Positions 8,376 through 16,463 of a DNA stretch of 47,052 nt are shown piece by piece. Numbering within the stretch: position 1 is the stretch's first letter; the number at the start of each line of letters is the position of its first letter. The position numbers were made by a program, and so were the translations under genes. This DNA comes from Paenibacillus sp. N3.4 (GTDB lineage Bacteria > Bacillota > Bacilli > Paenibacillales > NBRC-103111). The DNA lies in contig NZ_VRTT01000057.1 of the NCBI RefSeq assembly GCF_008017805.1, positions 1-47,052 of the forward strand, in the 5' to 3' direction. Below the pieces are notes generated by a model. The model did not search any database, was not told the origin of the DNA, and saw nothing but the letters and a program-made list of their open reading frames with translations.

Positions 8376-8420
8376 AAAAGAAATAGACCGTACATCCACT
8401 AAGGAGGTTACGGTCTATTT
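8376..8420 (-). terminator. Terminator of the DUF1697 gene
   Basis: A perfect 12-bp stem, AAATAGACCGTA (8381-8392) with TACGGTCTATTT (8409-8420), is followed on the minus strand by a T-rich run (8376-8383 complement). It may also stop plus-strand transcripts from the sdp-like operon. The loop happens to contain AAGGAGGT but no start codon follows. Confidence 0.75.
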
Positions 8421-8449
8421 CCACGCTGACTTACCGAGACAGCCGAAAA

Positions 8450-8992
8450 CTAAGCTTTCATGGCCTTTGCCAGTGCGGCTAGCTTGTTCATCGTATTCCA
8501 GTTGCGTGTGGTTACTACGCCGCCCAGCTTCTGAAGATTTTTGGCTAGCTTTGAATCAAGTATACTTTGACCGTACAAAACGTAAATCTCATGTCCATGT
8601 ATGTGAACTTCATCAATTTCGCTTATACCGTTCGACAAAAGATCGATTTGTTGCTGCGAAAGCGGCTCCGTTAACGCGGACACGTGGATGCTTTGTCCTG
8701 CGGAGAGCGACTCTGCCGCAAAAGGGCAGTTCTGGATCATACGCTCCAATTCCTCTGCCGTTCTTAGCACAACGGTGAGTGAAATACCAAAAACCGCATG
8801 AATCTCTTGCTCGATTCGCAGCCGTAGAGCCCCTGCACCTTCTTCCGATTCGAATAGAATATTTCCACTTTGTATATACGTTTGTACCCGAGTTAAACCT
8901 AAATTTTCAAAAGCTGCTTTGAGTTCAGCCATTTTTATCTTGTTATTCCCGCCTACATTAATGCCGCGCAGCAACGCGATGTAAATCGTCAT
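8450..8992 (-). CDS. DUF1697 family protein
   Basis: A 180-aa protein with the highly characteristic DUF1697 N-terminus: YIALLRGINVGGNNKIKMAE, then GLTRVQTYIQSGNILFES. The conserved C-terminal TTRNWNTMNKLAALAKAM is also present. These small cytoplasmic proteins are widespread and have no established function. The start follows AGGGGATTGGA. It is monocistronic, with its own terminator at 8376-8420. Confidence 0.93.
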   Translation of the reverse strand: MTIYIALLRGINVGGNNKIKMAELKAAFENLGLTRVQTYIQSGNILFESEEGAGALRLRIEQEIHAVFGISLTVVLRTAEELERMIQNCPFAAESLSAGQSIHVSALTEPLSQQQIDLLSNGISEIDEVHIHGHEIYVLYGQSILDSKLAKNLQKLGGVVTTRNWNTMNKLAALAKAMKA

Positions 8993-9234
8993 TCCAATCC
9001 CCTCTTTCTTGTTTCCAAGCTTAGCGTATCTAACGGCTTTAGAACTACCTTAGTTCGATAAAGTAATGATACAGAAGATATTGTAAAAATGCGACAGCAG
9101 CGCCCTCGATTTTCCTCCAGATGTAGACAATGCCAAGTTTAAGCTTCCTTTCAGCTTCTCTACATATTTCATTCACAATTAACCAGCAAAATAGAAAATG
9201 ATGAATGTGTATAGAGGATGGAGGGAATTAAAGA

Positions 9235-10320
9235 TTGAATACAAATCAAAAGACCGTACTTCAAGCATCGCGCGGACTCTCAGCTATCTTTGTTTTATTT
9301 TTTCACGCTGCGGCCATGTTTTATAAATATTATCATTATGACCTGTTCGGTGTCAGTTCGATCGGACGTTCCGGGGGTGTCGATTTCTTTTTCGTCTTAA
9401 CCGGTTTTCTGCTTTATCATACATATGGCCATAAAATTGGCTCCAAAATGACCGTCATGCCCTATCTGACGAATCGCCTTATCCGCATTTATCCGTTTTA
9501 TTGGTTGATTACATTGATTGTTTTACCCGTTTATTTCTTTGTTCCGAGCTTTGGCTATGGATTTGAGACGCATAAGGATACTATTTTCCTATCCATGCTC
9601 CTGCTGCCTCAAGCTCATGGTCCTATTTTGCCAGTCGCATGGTCGCTAAGCTATTTCGTTCTGTTCTACATCTTGTTTAGCGTAGTTATGGCATTAGGCA
9701 AAAAACCAGCCTATCTGCTCGCCTCCATCTGGCTGCTCCTGACCTTGTGTAATGTGCTGCATGTACCGGTCATTGGACATGATATTCAACACTATTTCTA
9801 CTTGAATTTTTTATTTAGTGAGATTAACCTCGAATTCGCAGCAGGCTGTCTCATGGCCGTATGGATTCAAGGACACCGCAGCAAGCATTATAAAACGCTG
9901 CTAAGCAGTGCTATGCTCATTTTTATCGTCATCTGGCTGAATAATAAATTTCTATGGGTGCCTTTTCATAGTTATCTACTGTACATCATTCCGGCTATCT
10001 TCATCTTACTGGGGGCGACTTCTATTCCCGAGCAGATTCGCTTGCCCCACTGGGTACTTGTTCTCCAGAAACTAGGCAACGCCTCGTATACGATATTGCT
10101 CACACATTTAATTTACATTTCTATCCTCACCAAACTATCCAAGATTGCCCACTTAACCGATATCCTTGGTAATTTGGGCACAGGTCTTCTTATTTTTATG
10201 CTGACGATACCGCTATGTTATCTGTCCTATGTCTTAGCTGAAAGACCTCTCATCGCCCAGATCCGAGGCGCACAGAAATTAAGAACCTCCCAATCCCCAA
10301 CTCCGATCTCCCAAGGATAA
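9235..10320 (+). CDS. Acyltransferase-3 family membrane protein
   Basis: A 361-aa integral membrane O-acyltransferase (OafA/WecH-like) with about ten membrane spans. The N-terminal LQASRGLSAIFVLFFHAA carries the R and H typical of the family. SGGVDFFFVLTGFLLYHTYG and LIRIYPFYWLITL follow, with a late YTILLTHLIY. Family members transfer acetyl or similar groups to sugars. It starts with TTG at 9235, preceded by GGAGGG. It lies just outside the glycan locus and on the opposite strand, so it could acylate that glycan, but a different substrate is equally possible. Confidence 0.9.
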   Translation: MNTNQKTVLQASRGLSAIFVLFFHAAAMFYKYYHYDLFGVSSIGRSGGVDFFFVLTGFLLYHTYGHKIGSKMTVMPYLTNRLIRIYPFYWLITLIVLPVYFFVPSFGYGFETHKDTIFLSMLLLPQAHGPILPVAWSLSYFVLFYILFSVVMALGKKPAYLLASIWLLLTLCNVLHVPVIGHDIQHYFYLNFLFSEINLEFAAGCLMAVWIQGHRSKHYKTLLSSAMLIFIVIWLNNKFLWVPFHSYLLYIIPAIFILLGATSIPEQIRLPHWVLVLQKLGNASYTILLTHLIYISILTKLSKIAHLTDILGNLGTGLLIFMLTIPLCYLSYVLAERPLIAQIRGAQKLRTSQSPTPISQG

Positions 10321-10396
10321 ACGACTTCGTCTTCCTTCAGGGACGAGCGAATTTGTAAATGGTGGATGCAAAGCAAACCTATACTTTCTATTTACT

Positions 10397-10440
10397 AAAA
10401 AAGAGACTGCCTAAGGCTAAACCAGCCTAAGCAGTCTCTC
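10397..10440. terminator. Bidirectional terminator
   Basis: The stem AGAGACTGCCTAAGGCT (10402-10418) pairs with AGCCTAAGCAGTCTCT (10424-10439) with one bulge. An A run on the left and a T-rich stretch on the right let it serve both the acyltransferase (plus) and the microprotein gene (minus). Confidence 0.85.
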
Positions 10441-10457
10441 TTATTTATCAAAATGCT

Positions 10458-10583
10458 TTACCACATATACACAATTCCCGTTATGATGGCCGCCCAGATC
10501 AGGGAACCGAACACCACACCGACAATCAGACCTCGGCCAACCGACAAATGTTCATCTTGGTAAGCGTCTTCATGATCGATCAT
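10458..10583 (-). CDS. 41-aa single-span membrane microprotein
   Basis: The minus-strand frame starts with ATG at 10581-10583 and ends with TAA at 10458-10460. GGGAGG lies 9 nt before the ATG. The product begins with an acidic, soluble segment (MIDHEDAYQDEHLSVGRG) and ends in one membrane helix (LIVGVVFGSLIWAAIITGIV). A bidirectional terminator follows at 10397-10440. Signals on both sides argue for a real gene below usual length cut-offs. I do not recognise a family; small sporulation or membrane-complex subunits look similar. Confidence 0.7.
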   Translation of the reverse strand: MIDHEDAYQDEHLSVGRGLIVGVVFGSLIWAAIITGIVYMW

Positions 10584-10684
10584 AACCAACAACCTCCCAC
10601 ACCTAAAGTATATGCATTAGTATGGGGAAGATGTTGGCGAATCATGCGGTATAATGAAATAAATTTCACACTAATTTTAATCAG

Positions 10685-11605
10685 CTAATCTTCAAACCTC
10701 GAATAATAGTCGAAGGTTTCTTTTAGTCCATGGACTAGCGTATAGATCGGTTCCCATTGCAGATCTCTAAGGGCAGCCGAATTATCCAAACAGCTATGAA
10801 TAATATCCCCGCTTCTACCAACTTTGTAAATGGGATTATCTCGATAATTACTCAACAGTGCCAGACGATTATACAACTCATTTATCGAAGTTTGAAGATT
10901 GCAACTTATGTTATAAATACATTTGCTGCCTGAATGAAGTGCGGCTATGTTGGCTCTGGCAATATCTTTTACATAAATGAAATCTCGGGTTTGCTCGCCA
11001 TCTCCGAAAATAACAGGTTGAAGCCCCTGTAACATTTTCTCTAGAAAAATGGAAACGACGCCTCCCTCTCCTTTAGGGTCCTGCCTTCCCCCATAAACAT
11101 TCGCGTACCTGAGAATCGTATAGTCAAGACTATACAGATCAGAGAATACTTTCAAATACTGCTCAGGCGTATGCTTAGAGATACCATATGAAGATAAAGG
11201 AGCAATCGGATGTGACTCATCTACGGGTAAATATGCAGGATCCCCGTACACAGCTGCCGATGAAGCGTAAATGATTTTGCGAACACCGGAATTTCTACAA
11301 GCCTCTAATAACTTGATCGTCCCGATAATATTAATTTCCGCATCACGTGATGGATTTCTCATAGAAGTCTGTACGTCAATTTGGGCCGCATGATGAATAA
11401 CGATTTCTGGGCTGAAGTCACGAAATACAAGAGATAATTCTGCATCCAAAATATCCTTCTTGTACAAGATAGCTTTGGCATTAACAAATGCCTCTTTTCC
11501 GGTCGAAAAATTATCGACAATAGCCACTTCATGCTGCAATTCGATCAGCGCATCCACAATGTGCGAAGCAATAAATCCCGCCCCGCCCGTAACTAAAATC
11601 TTCAA
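10685..11605 (-). CDS. NAD-dependent epimerase, UDP-glucose 4-epimerase type
   Basis: A 306-aa extended short-chain dehydrogenase. The Rossmann motif is TGGAGFIASH, and the catalytic Tyr-Lys pair is in SSYGISKHTPEQY. PVDESHPIAPLS, RYANVYGGRQDP and DFIYVKDIARAN are typical of GalE-type sugar-nucleotide epimerases. The start is TTG at 11603-11605 with CGGAGTG upstream. It is the last gene of the glycan operon, directly after the initiating phosphotransferase. It likely supplies UDP-galactose or a related UDP-sugar for that enzyme; the exact substrate cannot be read from sequence. Confidence 0.85.
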   Translation of the reverse strand: MKILVTGGAGFIASHIVDALIELQHEVAIVDNFSTGKEAFVNAKAILYKKDILDAELSLVFRDFSPEIVIHHAAQIDVQTSMRNPSRDAEINIIGTIKLLEACRNSGVRKIIYASSAAVYGDPAYLPVDESHPIAPLSSYGISKHTPEQYLKVFSDLYSLDYTILRYANVYGGRQDPKGEGGVVSIFLEKMLQGLQPVIFGDGEQTRDFIYVKDIARANIAALHSGSKCIYNISCNLQTSINELYNRLALLSNYRDNPIYKVGRSGDIIHSCLDNSAALRDLQWEPIYTLVHGLKETFDYYSRFED

Positions 11606-11629
11606 GAAATCACACTCCGAAACATTTCA

Positions 11630-13036
11630 TTAATAAGCGTTCTTATTCACAAATCCGTTAATAATCGTCCGCCAAATGATTTTAATATCAAATAAAAAAG
11701 TCCAATTTTCAATATAAAATATGTCATGCTGAATGCGCTCTTCGATCGATGTATCTCCACGCAGCCCATTGCTCTGCGCCCAACCTGTAATACCGGGACG
11801 AATATGATGCTTGACCATATACTTGGGAATTTCTTCTTTAAATTGTTCCACAAAATAAGGTCGCTCCGGACGAGGTCCTACCACACTCATATCACCAAAA
11901 AGTACATTAAAAAACTGCGGCAGTTCATCTAAACTCGTTTTCCGCAAAAACGTTCCCACTCTCGTTCGTCGAGGGTCGTTTTCTATGGTCCACTCGGTGT
12001 TTGATGCATTCTCGGCTAATACGTTCATACTGCGGAACTTATACATCATAAACCTTCTGCGGTTCAATCCTACGCGTTCTTGTTTGAAAATGATGGGCCC
12101 AGGCGACGTTAGTTTAATCGCAATAACAGAAGCAATCATAACCGGTAATGTAAGGATAATGGCAATGGCTGAGAAAGCGATGTCGAACGCTCTTTTGAAA
12201 ATTCGGTTGCGGAATTCATCGAGCGGAATATCTCTGACATTAATTAATGGCATATCGGCAAAATTATCGAAATAAGGACGGGATGGCAAGAAATCATAAA
12301 AGTCCGGAATAATCAGCGTTTTGACACCAATCTTTTCACAAACATTGATAATACTGCCAAATTTACGATGTGCGTCGAGCGGAAGAGCAATAATCACCTC
12401 ATCGATAATAAGGTCATTAAGAATCGACTCTAAATCATCTATCTTACCTATGATTGGCTTATAATTCTGATACGGAATTTCGTGTTTTTCCTGATAGTCA
12501 TCTAAGAAGCCTACAACCTCATACCCTAGTTCGGGATGCTGCTTCAACTTCGTATAGAATTGCCGTCCTAATGAACCTGCGCCGAGAATCAGGATGAATT
12601 GCTTATTGTACCCTTTTTGACGAACGCGTTTCAGCGAAAGTTTAATGATATACCGATAAAAACTAATAAATAAGATATTGTTTACAAGAAATAGGACAAG
12701 ATAAGAACGGGACACATCTACTTCTTTTAAAATAAACAACATACTTAGCAATAATAGCAAGCTAAAAGAATGAACTTGGATAATTTTAAAAACCTCAAAG
12801 GAAAACTGCTTTCTTCTCTTGGGTGTATAGAAGTTGACCATATAACTAAGTACGATGGCGATAATACTGTAAGCGACACTCCACATGACATAATGCTTGA
12901 ACGGAAGAGGAGCATCGTGAGGTATCCAACCGCTTTTAAATTTGAGCCACCATGAAAGTAGAAAAACGAGCTGAATACACACAAAATCGACCAGTGCATA
13001 TAGTTGTGTTAAGAAACCTTGACTTTGCCGAATCAA
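11630..13036 (-). CDS. Polyprenyl-phosphate glycosylphosphotransferase (WsaP/WcaJ-like)
   Basis: A 468-aa initiating enzyme that moves a sugar-1-phosphate from UDP-sugar onto undecaprenyl phosphate. Four or five N-terminal membrane helices (to about 130) precede a CoA-binding-like Rossmann segment (ILGAGSLGRQFY). The C-terminal bacterial sugar-transferase domain (about 275-468) begins with another helix and contains FKQERVGLNRRRFMMYKFRS, TSLDELPQFFNVLFGDMS and VGPRPERPYF. The start is TTG at 13036 behind GAGGTGAT. Architecture equals UDP-glucose/galactose transferases such as WsaP of Geobacillus S-layer glycan clusters. It lies next to the epimerase. Confidence 0.92.
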   Translation of the reverse strand: MIRQSQGFLTQLYALVDFVCIQLVFLLSWWLKFKSGWIPHDAPLPFKHYVMWSVAYSIIAIVLSYMVNFYTPKRRKQFSFEVFKIIQVHSFSLLLLLSMLFILKEVDVSRSYLVLFLVNNILFISFYRYIIKLSLKRVRQKGYNKQFILILGAGSLGRQFYTKLKQHPELGYEVVGFLDDYQEKHEIPYQNYKPIIGKIDDLESILNDLIIDEVIIALPLDAHRKFGSIINVCEKIGVKTLIIPDFYDFLPSRPYFDNFADMPLINVRDIPLDEFRNRIFKRAFDIAFSAIAIILTLPVMIASVIAIKLTSPGPIIFKQERVGLNRRRFMMYKFRSMNVLAENASNTEWTIENDPRRTRVGTFLRKTSLDELPQFFNVLFGDMSVVGPRPERPYFVEQFKEEIPKYMVKHHIRPGITGWAQSNGLRGDTSIEERIQHDIFYIENWTFLFDIKIIWRTIINGFVNKNAY

Positions 13037-13043
13037 ATGTAGA

Positions 13044-13910
13044 TCACCTCGCTGGACGCAGTTTATTTTTGGCTAAGGATAAAAGAAATTTGACACTAAC
13101 ACCTGCATACACCAACATATTAGTGACCCATGAGTACTTCTGTCGGTAATGCTTATTGTGGAATAAAATCATCGCACGATGAAACTCATATATAATTTTA
13201 AAAGGCTTCCTTCGGCTGCTTGCGCCTTTGTAGTGAACAATGTGAGTGCGAGGGTAGTAATAGTTAATCCAGCCCGCTTGTTTAATTCTATAACACCAAT
13301 CGATATCTTCGCCATACATAAAAAACGCCTCGTCCAACATCCCGACTTGATCGATCGCTTCGCGGCGAATAAGCATGAAAGCACCTACAAGAGAATCGAT
13401 GGGATAGGCCTCGTCTGCACTCAAGTATCCCAACTGATACTGATTGAACCGTGGCGTCTTGGGGAAAAGCTTCGAGAATCCAAATGCATAATAAAAAGAG
13501 GCTGAGGGCGTTGGAAAACCTCGCTTGCAGGCTTTGTCCAGCGAACCGTCTGGTAGGACGATTTTGCAGCCGCTGACTCCTACAGCCGGGTTCTCGTCCA
13601 TGAAACGCAGCATCGTTTCAAACGTGTCCGATTGGACGATGGTGTCAGAGTTCAAAAGCAGGACATAACGGCCTTGAGAGAGAAGGATACCTTGGTTGTT
13701 GGCTTTGGAGAAGCCGACGTTCTCTGAGTTAGCTTGGCATATGACTTGCGGAAACTTTTCTGTGACGGTTTGGATCGTTCCGTCATTCGAAGCATTATCA
13801 ATTAAAATGATTTCGTATTTGTATGATGTATTCGACGTGATGACTGATTCGATACAGGCTAACGTTAAATCTCTCGTTTTGTAGTTGACGATGAGAATAG
13901 ATAAGTCCAA
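13044..13910 (-). CDS. GT2 glycosyltransferase, rhamnosyltransferase-like
   Basis: A 288-aa GT-A fold enzyme: LSILIVNYKTRDLTLACIES, the DxD-like LLLNSDT near residue 93, and a downstream EDIDWCYRIKQAGW motif seen in dTDP-rhamnosyltransferases (WbbL/WsaD-like). A basic tail after SVKFLLSLAKNKLRPAR suggests peripheral membrane attachment. The start is TTG at 13908-13910 with GAGGT upstream. It is followed after 7 bp by the initiating phosphotransferase. Likely substrate is dTDP-rhamnose, since rmlABCD is in the cluster; linkage cannot be deduced. Confidence 0.85.
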   Translation of the reverse strand: MDLSILIVNYKTRDLTLACIESVITSNTSYKYEIILIDNASNDGTIQTVTEKFPQVICQANSENVGFSKANNQGILLSQGRYVLLLNSDTIVQSDTFETMLRFMDENPAVGVSGCKIVLPDGSLDKACKRGFPTPSASFYYAFGFSKLFPKTPRFNQYQLGYLSADEAYPIDSLVGAFMLIRREAIDQVGMLDEAFFMYGEDIDWCYRIKQAGWINYYYPRTHIVHYKGASSRRKPFKIIYEFHRAMILFHNKHYRQKYSWVTNMLVYAGVSVKFLLSLAKNKLRPAR

Positions 13911-13936
13911 AAGATGACCTCATTTGTATTTAAAGT

Positions 13937-13968
13937 AAAAAAGTAAGACCTATTGACCAGTCTTACTT
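13937..13968 (-). terminator. Terminator after the 94-aa coiled-coil gene
   Basis: The 9-bp stem AAGTAAGAC (13941-13949) / GTCTTACTT (13960-13968) is followed on the minus strand by T6 (complement of 13937-13942). Confidence 0.8.
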
Positions 13969-13999
13969 AAATTCTATCTATGATTGATTGGATACCAAT

Positions 14000-14284
14000 C
14001 TACTTAACTAGCTTAAGTGTCCGTATGCTCGCTGCGTGCTCCATCATCGTCACCGCAATACTGGCGAGCTGTTCGCTTTGTTGCATTTGTAACTGTTTCA
14101 TCTCGTTCTGGTTCGCTTCTTGCCTATCGAATAGTTCTTCTAATCTATCCAGTCGTTCTTCAACCCTAGTCAGACGCCTATCGATACTTTCAACGTGGTC
14201 ATTCACAGTTTTAACGTCAGCGCCAATTTCATTAAGTCTCTCCATAATAGCACTTAGAAACTTGCGGTCTGTCATTTCCGCCAT
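14000..14284 (-). CDS. Small coiled-coil protein, unknown function
   Basis: A 94-aa protein with an excellent ribosome-binding site (AGGAGG, 8 nt before ATG) and its own terminator. Residues about 12-75 are heptad-rich (IDRRLTRVEERLDRLEELFD), predicting a long coiled coil. There is no signal peptide or membrane span. It interrupts the glycan operon between two GT2 genes and is likely transcribed separately. I do not recognise a defined family. Similar short proteins are common in Paenibacillus-like genomes. A role in glycan synthesis is not implied. Confidence 0.75.
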   Translation of the reverse strand: MAEMTDRKFLSAIMERLNEIGADVKTVNDHVESIDRRLTRVEERLDRLEELFDRQEANQNEMKQLQMQQSEQLASIAVTMMEHAASIRTLKLVK

Positions 14285-14399
14285 GAATAAAACCTCCTAT
14301 TGAACATTTCCGGCCCAACGTATCATGAATGTAACTATTATTATAACTCAGTTTTATGGAATAAGAAATCCATTTTATTGGTTAATATCATAAATTAAA

Positions 14400-15362
14400 T
14401 TATTCACTAAACCATCTGTATAACTCGTCAATTGATACTTTCCGTTTTCCCTGAACCATGCTTCTCTTTTGCCTCAAGTCCTTGTAGGAACGAAAGAAAC
14501 TGGACCATGCTGCTAATAGCTTAGGTTCCCGCACCAGAGCGTAAGCAAAGCTCAGTACCTCATAGATAAATAAAGGAATGATATGCTTCAACACCATCGA
14601 AAGATGGTCGTTTTTCATCATCATTTTATACCGGTTGATGTACGATAGTCTCCTAACAAAAAGTGGCTTACTAAGCCTGCTGCCTTCCTTCCAACCTCTC
14701 TCGTGATAAGCAATAGCAGAGGGCTCATAGAAAGACTTCCAACCGTGTAACTGGGCTCTCCAAGCAATATCTACGTCTTCTTTATACGCAAAAAAGTCCT
14801 CATCAAAAAATTCGCCATTCAAACTAATGTCATTAATCATATGACGAGAATACATAGCCGCTGCTCCAGAAACACCAAAAACCTCTTCAGATTGCTGAAA
14901 ATGGTCGCTCGTCTGATTGGCACCGCGATCAAAGGCTCTGCGAGCTTTGTTAATAATGAGTCCCGCACTGTCGATATGATTAGGGTTTGCTTTGAATAGC
15001 AGTTTGCCTGTGGCACTCCCTGCTTGATTATGAATAGTTAAGGATTTGATCGTGTTCAAAATATAATCAGGGTCAAGAACCACATCTGGATTCAGAACCA
15101 GACAATAGTCGGTTTCAGTCATACGGATAGCTTGATTGTGTCCACCGGCGAACCCGTTGTTTGTAGCATTTTGGATAACCTGAACTTTATCTATCCACTT
15201 CGATAAATTTTCTATTGTATTATCTTTAGAAGCATTATCAATCACTACGATTTGTTCGATCGGATAAGATTGCCTAAGGACCGCTTCCAAGCAGTCATCG
15301 ATATGGTCGGAGCTGTTGTAGGTGACGATATGGACACTAACTTTACATACTAAATACTCCAT
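14400..15362 (-). CDS. GT2 glycosyltransferase, rhamnosyltransferase-like
   Basis: A 320-aa GT-A enzyme: VHIVTYNSSDHIDDCLEA, VIDNASKDNT, the metal-site-like CLVLNPDVVLDPDY, and FFAYKEDVDIAWRAQLHGW near the C-terminal catalytic region, as in WsaC/RfbF-type rhamnosyltransferases. A hydrophobic stretch near residue 265 and a basic tail may contact the membrane. The ATG directly follows a TAG stop (TAGATG) of a possible 42-codon frame and has no strong Shine-Dalgarno of its own, so translation may be coupled. It likely extends the rhamnan chain. Confidence 0.87.
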   Translation of the reverse strand: MEYLVCKVSVHIVTYNSSDHIDDCLEAVLRQSYPIEQIVVIDNASKDNTIENLSKWIDKVQVIQNATNNGFAGGHNQAIRMTETDYCLVLNPDVVLDPDYILNTIKSLTIHNQAGSATGKLLFKANPNHIDSAGLIINKARRAFDRGANQTSDHFQQSEEVFGVSGAAAMYSRHMINDISLNGEFFDEDFFAYKEDVDIAWRAQLHGWKSFYEPSAIAYHERGWKEGSRLSKPLFVRRLSYINRYKMMMKNDHLSMVLKHIIPLFIYEVLSFAYALVREPKLLAAWSSFFRSYKDLRQKRSMVQGKRKVSIDELYRWFSE

Positions 15363-15491
15363 CTATATAGGCCTAACCTTGAAATTATAAGCTTTAGTGT
15401 TGTAGAGCTTCTTTTCATTGAATGTAGAAATTGGCCTCATCTGTTCAAATCCTCTCGAGCGATACGCAAATTTTGAGTACGAATTAATCAT
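15363..15491 (-). CDS. Possible 42-codon leader ORF before the GT2 gene
   Basis: An ATG at 15489-15491, with AAGG 7 nt before it, opens a 42-codon basic frame whose TAG abuts the ATG of the downstream GT2. The same frame extends upstream into a hydrophobic stretch, but that extension would begin inside the 15572-15613 terminator and is not credible as a start. I cannot match it to a family. It may be a coupling leader, a gene remnant, or chance. A TATAAT box on the minus strand (15516-15521) lies just upstream with only a weak -35. Confidence 0.3.
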   Translation of the reverse strand: MINSYSKFAYRSRGFEQMRPISTFNEKKLYNTKAYNFKVRPI

Positions 15492-15571
15492 TTTTTTGCC
15501 TTGTATCTTCTTATCATTATACGTAACATAGTGCTGAAAGAAAACGACATAAATAATAGATAAGCTAAAAC

Positions 15572-15613
15572 AAAAAGCCATCAACAGCCTATTCGGCATG
15601 CTGATGGCTTTTT
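15572..15613. terminator. Bidirectional terminator after rmlD
   Basis: A perfect 12-bp stem, AAAAAGCCATCA (15572-15583) with TGATGGCTTTTT (15602-15613), has T runs in both orientations. It ends the rml segment 2 bp after the rmlD stop. Confidence 0.88.
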
Positions 15614-15614
15614 A

Positions 15615-16463
15615 TCATCGACTTTCTTCCAACTCTTTCAAAAATGCTTTAAGCCCCTCACGCCAAGGCCGCAGATCTTCAAGGCCATTAGCACGTATAG
15701 CTCCATGCTCCATAGCTGAATTCCTTGGTCTTGGAGCAGGACGAGGAAATTCTTCCGTCGTGCAAGGATCTACATTTATCTTCACGCCACTCTCTTCAAA
15801 AATGGCACAAGCAAATTCATACCACGAACAAACACCTGAATTAGAAGCATGATAGATGCCATAAAAGTCCGTCTGTATGAGCTCCTCAAGGAAGAGAGCA
15901 AGATCAACTGTATAAGTCGGTGATCCATATTGATCACTTACAACCTTTAAGGAATCTCGAGTTGCGGCCAAATCCAACATCGTTTTAACAAAATTGGCTC
16001 CATGAATACCGTAGACCCATGAGGTTCTAACGATGAAATATTTGGATGATAGCGCTTGGACATGCTGCTCTCCAACTCTCTTGGAATTTCCATATACACT
16101 CTGAGGGTTAGTCGAGTCATCTTCTTTATAGGCAGTAGCAGTCGTGCCATCAAATACGTAATCCGTACTTATATAACAAAGCTTAGCTCCTATTTCTTCG
16201 GCCGCGACTGCAACATTTCTTGTTCCATCCGCATTGATGCGATACGCTGTATCTACTTCCGTCTCCGCGAGGTCAACAGCTGTATACGCAGCACTATGGA
16301 TAATAACATCTGGTTTCAAAGCTTTAAGAACCTCTAGGCACTCAATTTCATTTGTAATATCTAGCTGCTCTCTCCCAAGCCCATGAACCTCATGCTTAGC
16401 CCCTAGCAGCTTTACAACATCTTGCCCAAGTTGTCCATTTGCCCCAGTGACTGCAATCTTCAT
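15615..16463 (-). CDS. rfbD: dTDP-4-dehydrorhamnose reductase
   Basis: A 282-aa RmlD-family SDR, the final step to dTDP-L-rhamnose (NADPH reduction of dTDP-4-keto-L-rhamnose). GANGQLGQDVV is the nucleotide-binding motif. CYISTDYVFDGT and the YxxxK pair in VYGNSKRVGEQ are diagnostic, as are VRTSWVYG and PRPRNSAM near the end. The ATG overlaps the rfbB stop by one base (TAATG). It is the last of four rml genes and is followed by a strong terminator. Confidence 0.97.
   Translation of the reverse strand: MKIAVTGANGQLGQDVVKLLGAKHEVHGLGREQLDITNEIECLEVLKALKPDVIIHSAAYTAVDLAETEVDTAYRINADGTRNVAVAAEEIGAKLCYISTDYVFDGTTATAYKEDDSTNPQSVYGNSKRVGEQHVQALSSKYFIVRTSWVYGIHGANFVKTMLDLAATRDSLKVVSDQYGSPTYTVDLALFLEELIQTDFYGIYHASNSGVCSWYEFACAIFEESGVKINVDPCTTEEFPRPAPRPRNSAMEHGAIRANGLEDLRPWREGLKAFLKELEESR

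Noticed and set aside
15492..15599. Hydrophobic upstream extension of the short ORF before the GT2 gene
   Set aside because: Its start codons lie inside the stem or loop of the rmlD terminator, with no ribosome-binding site.
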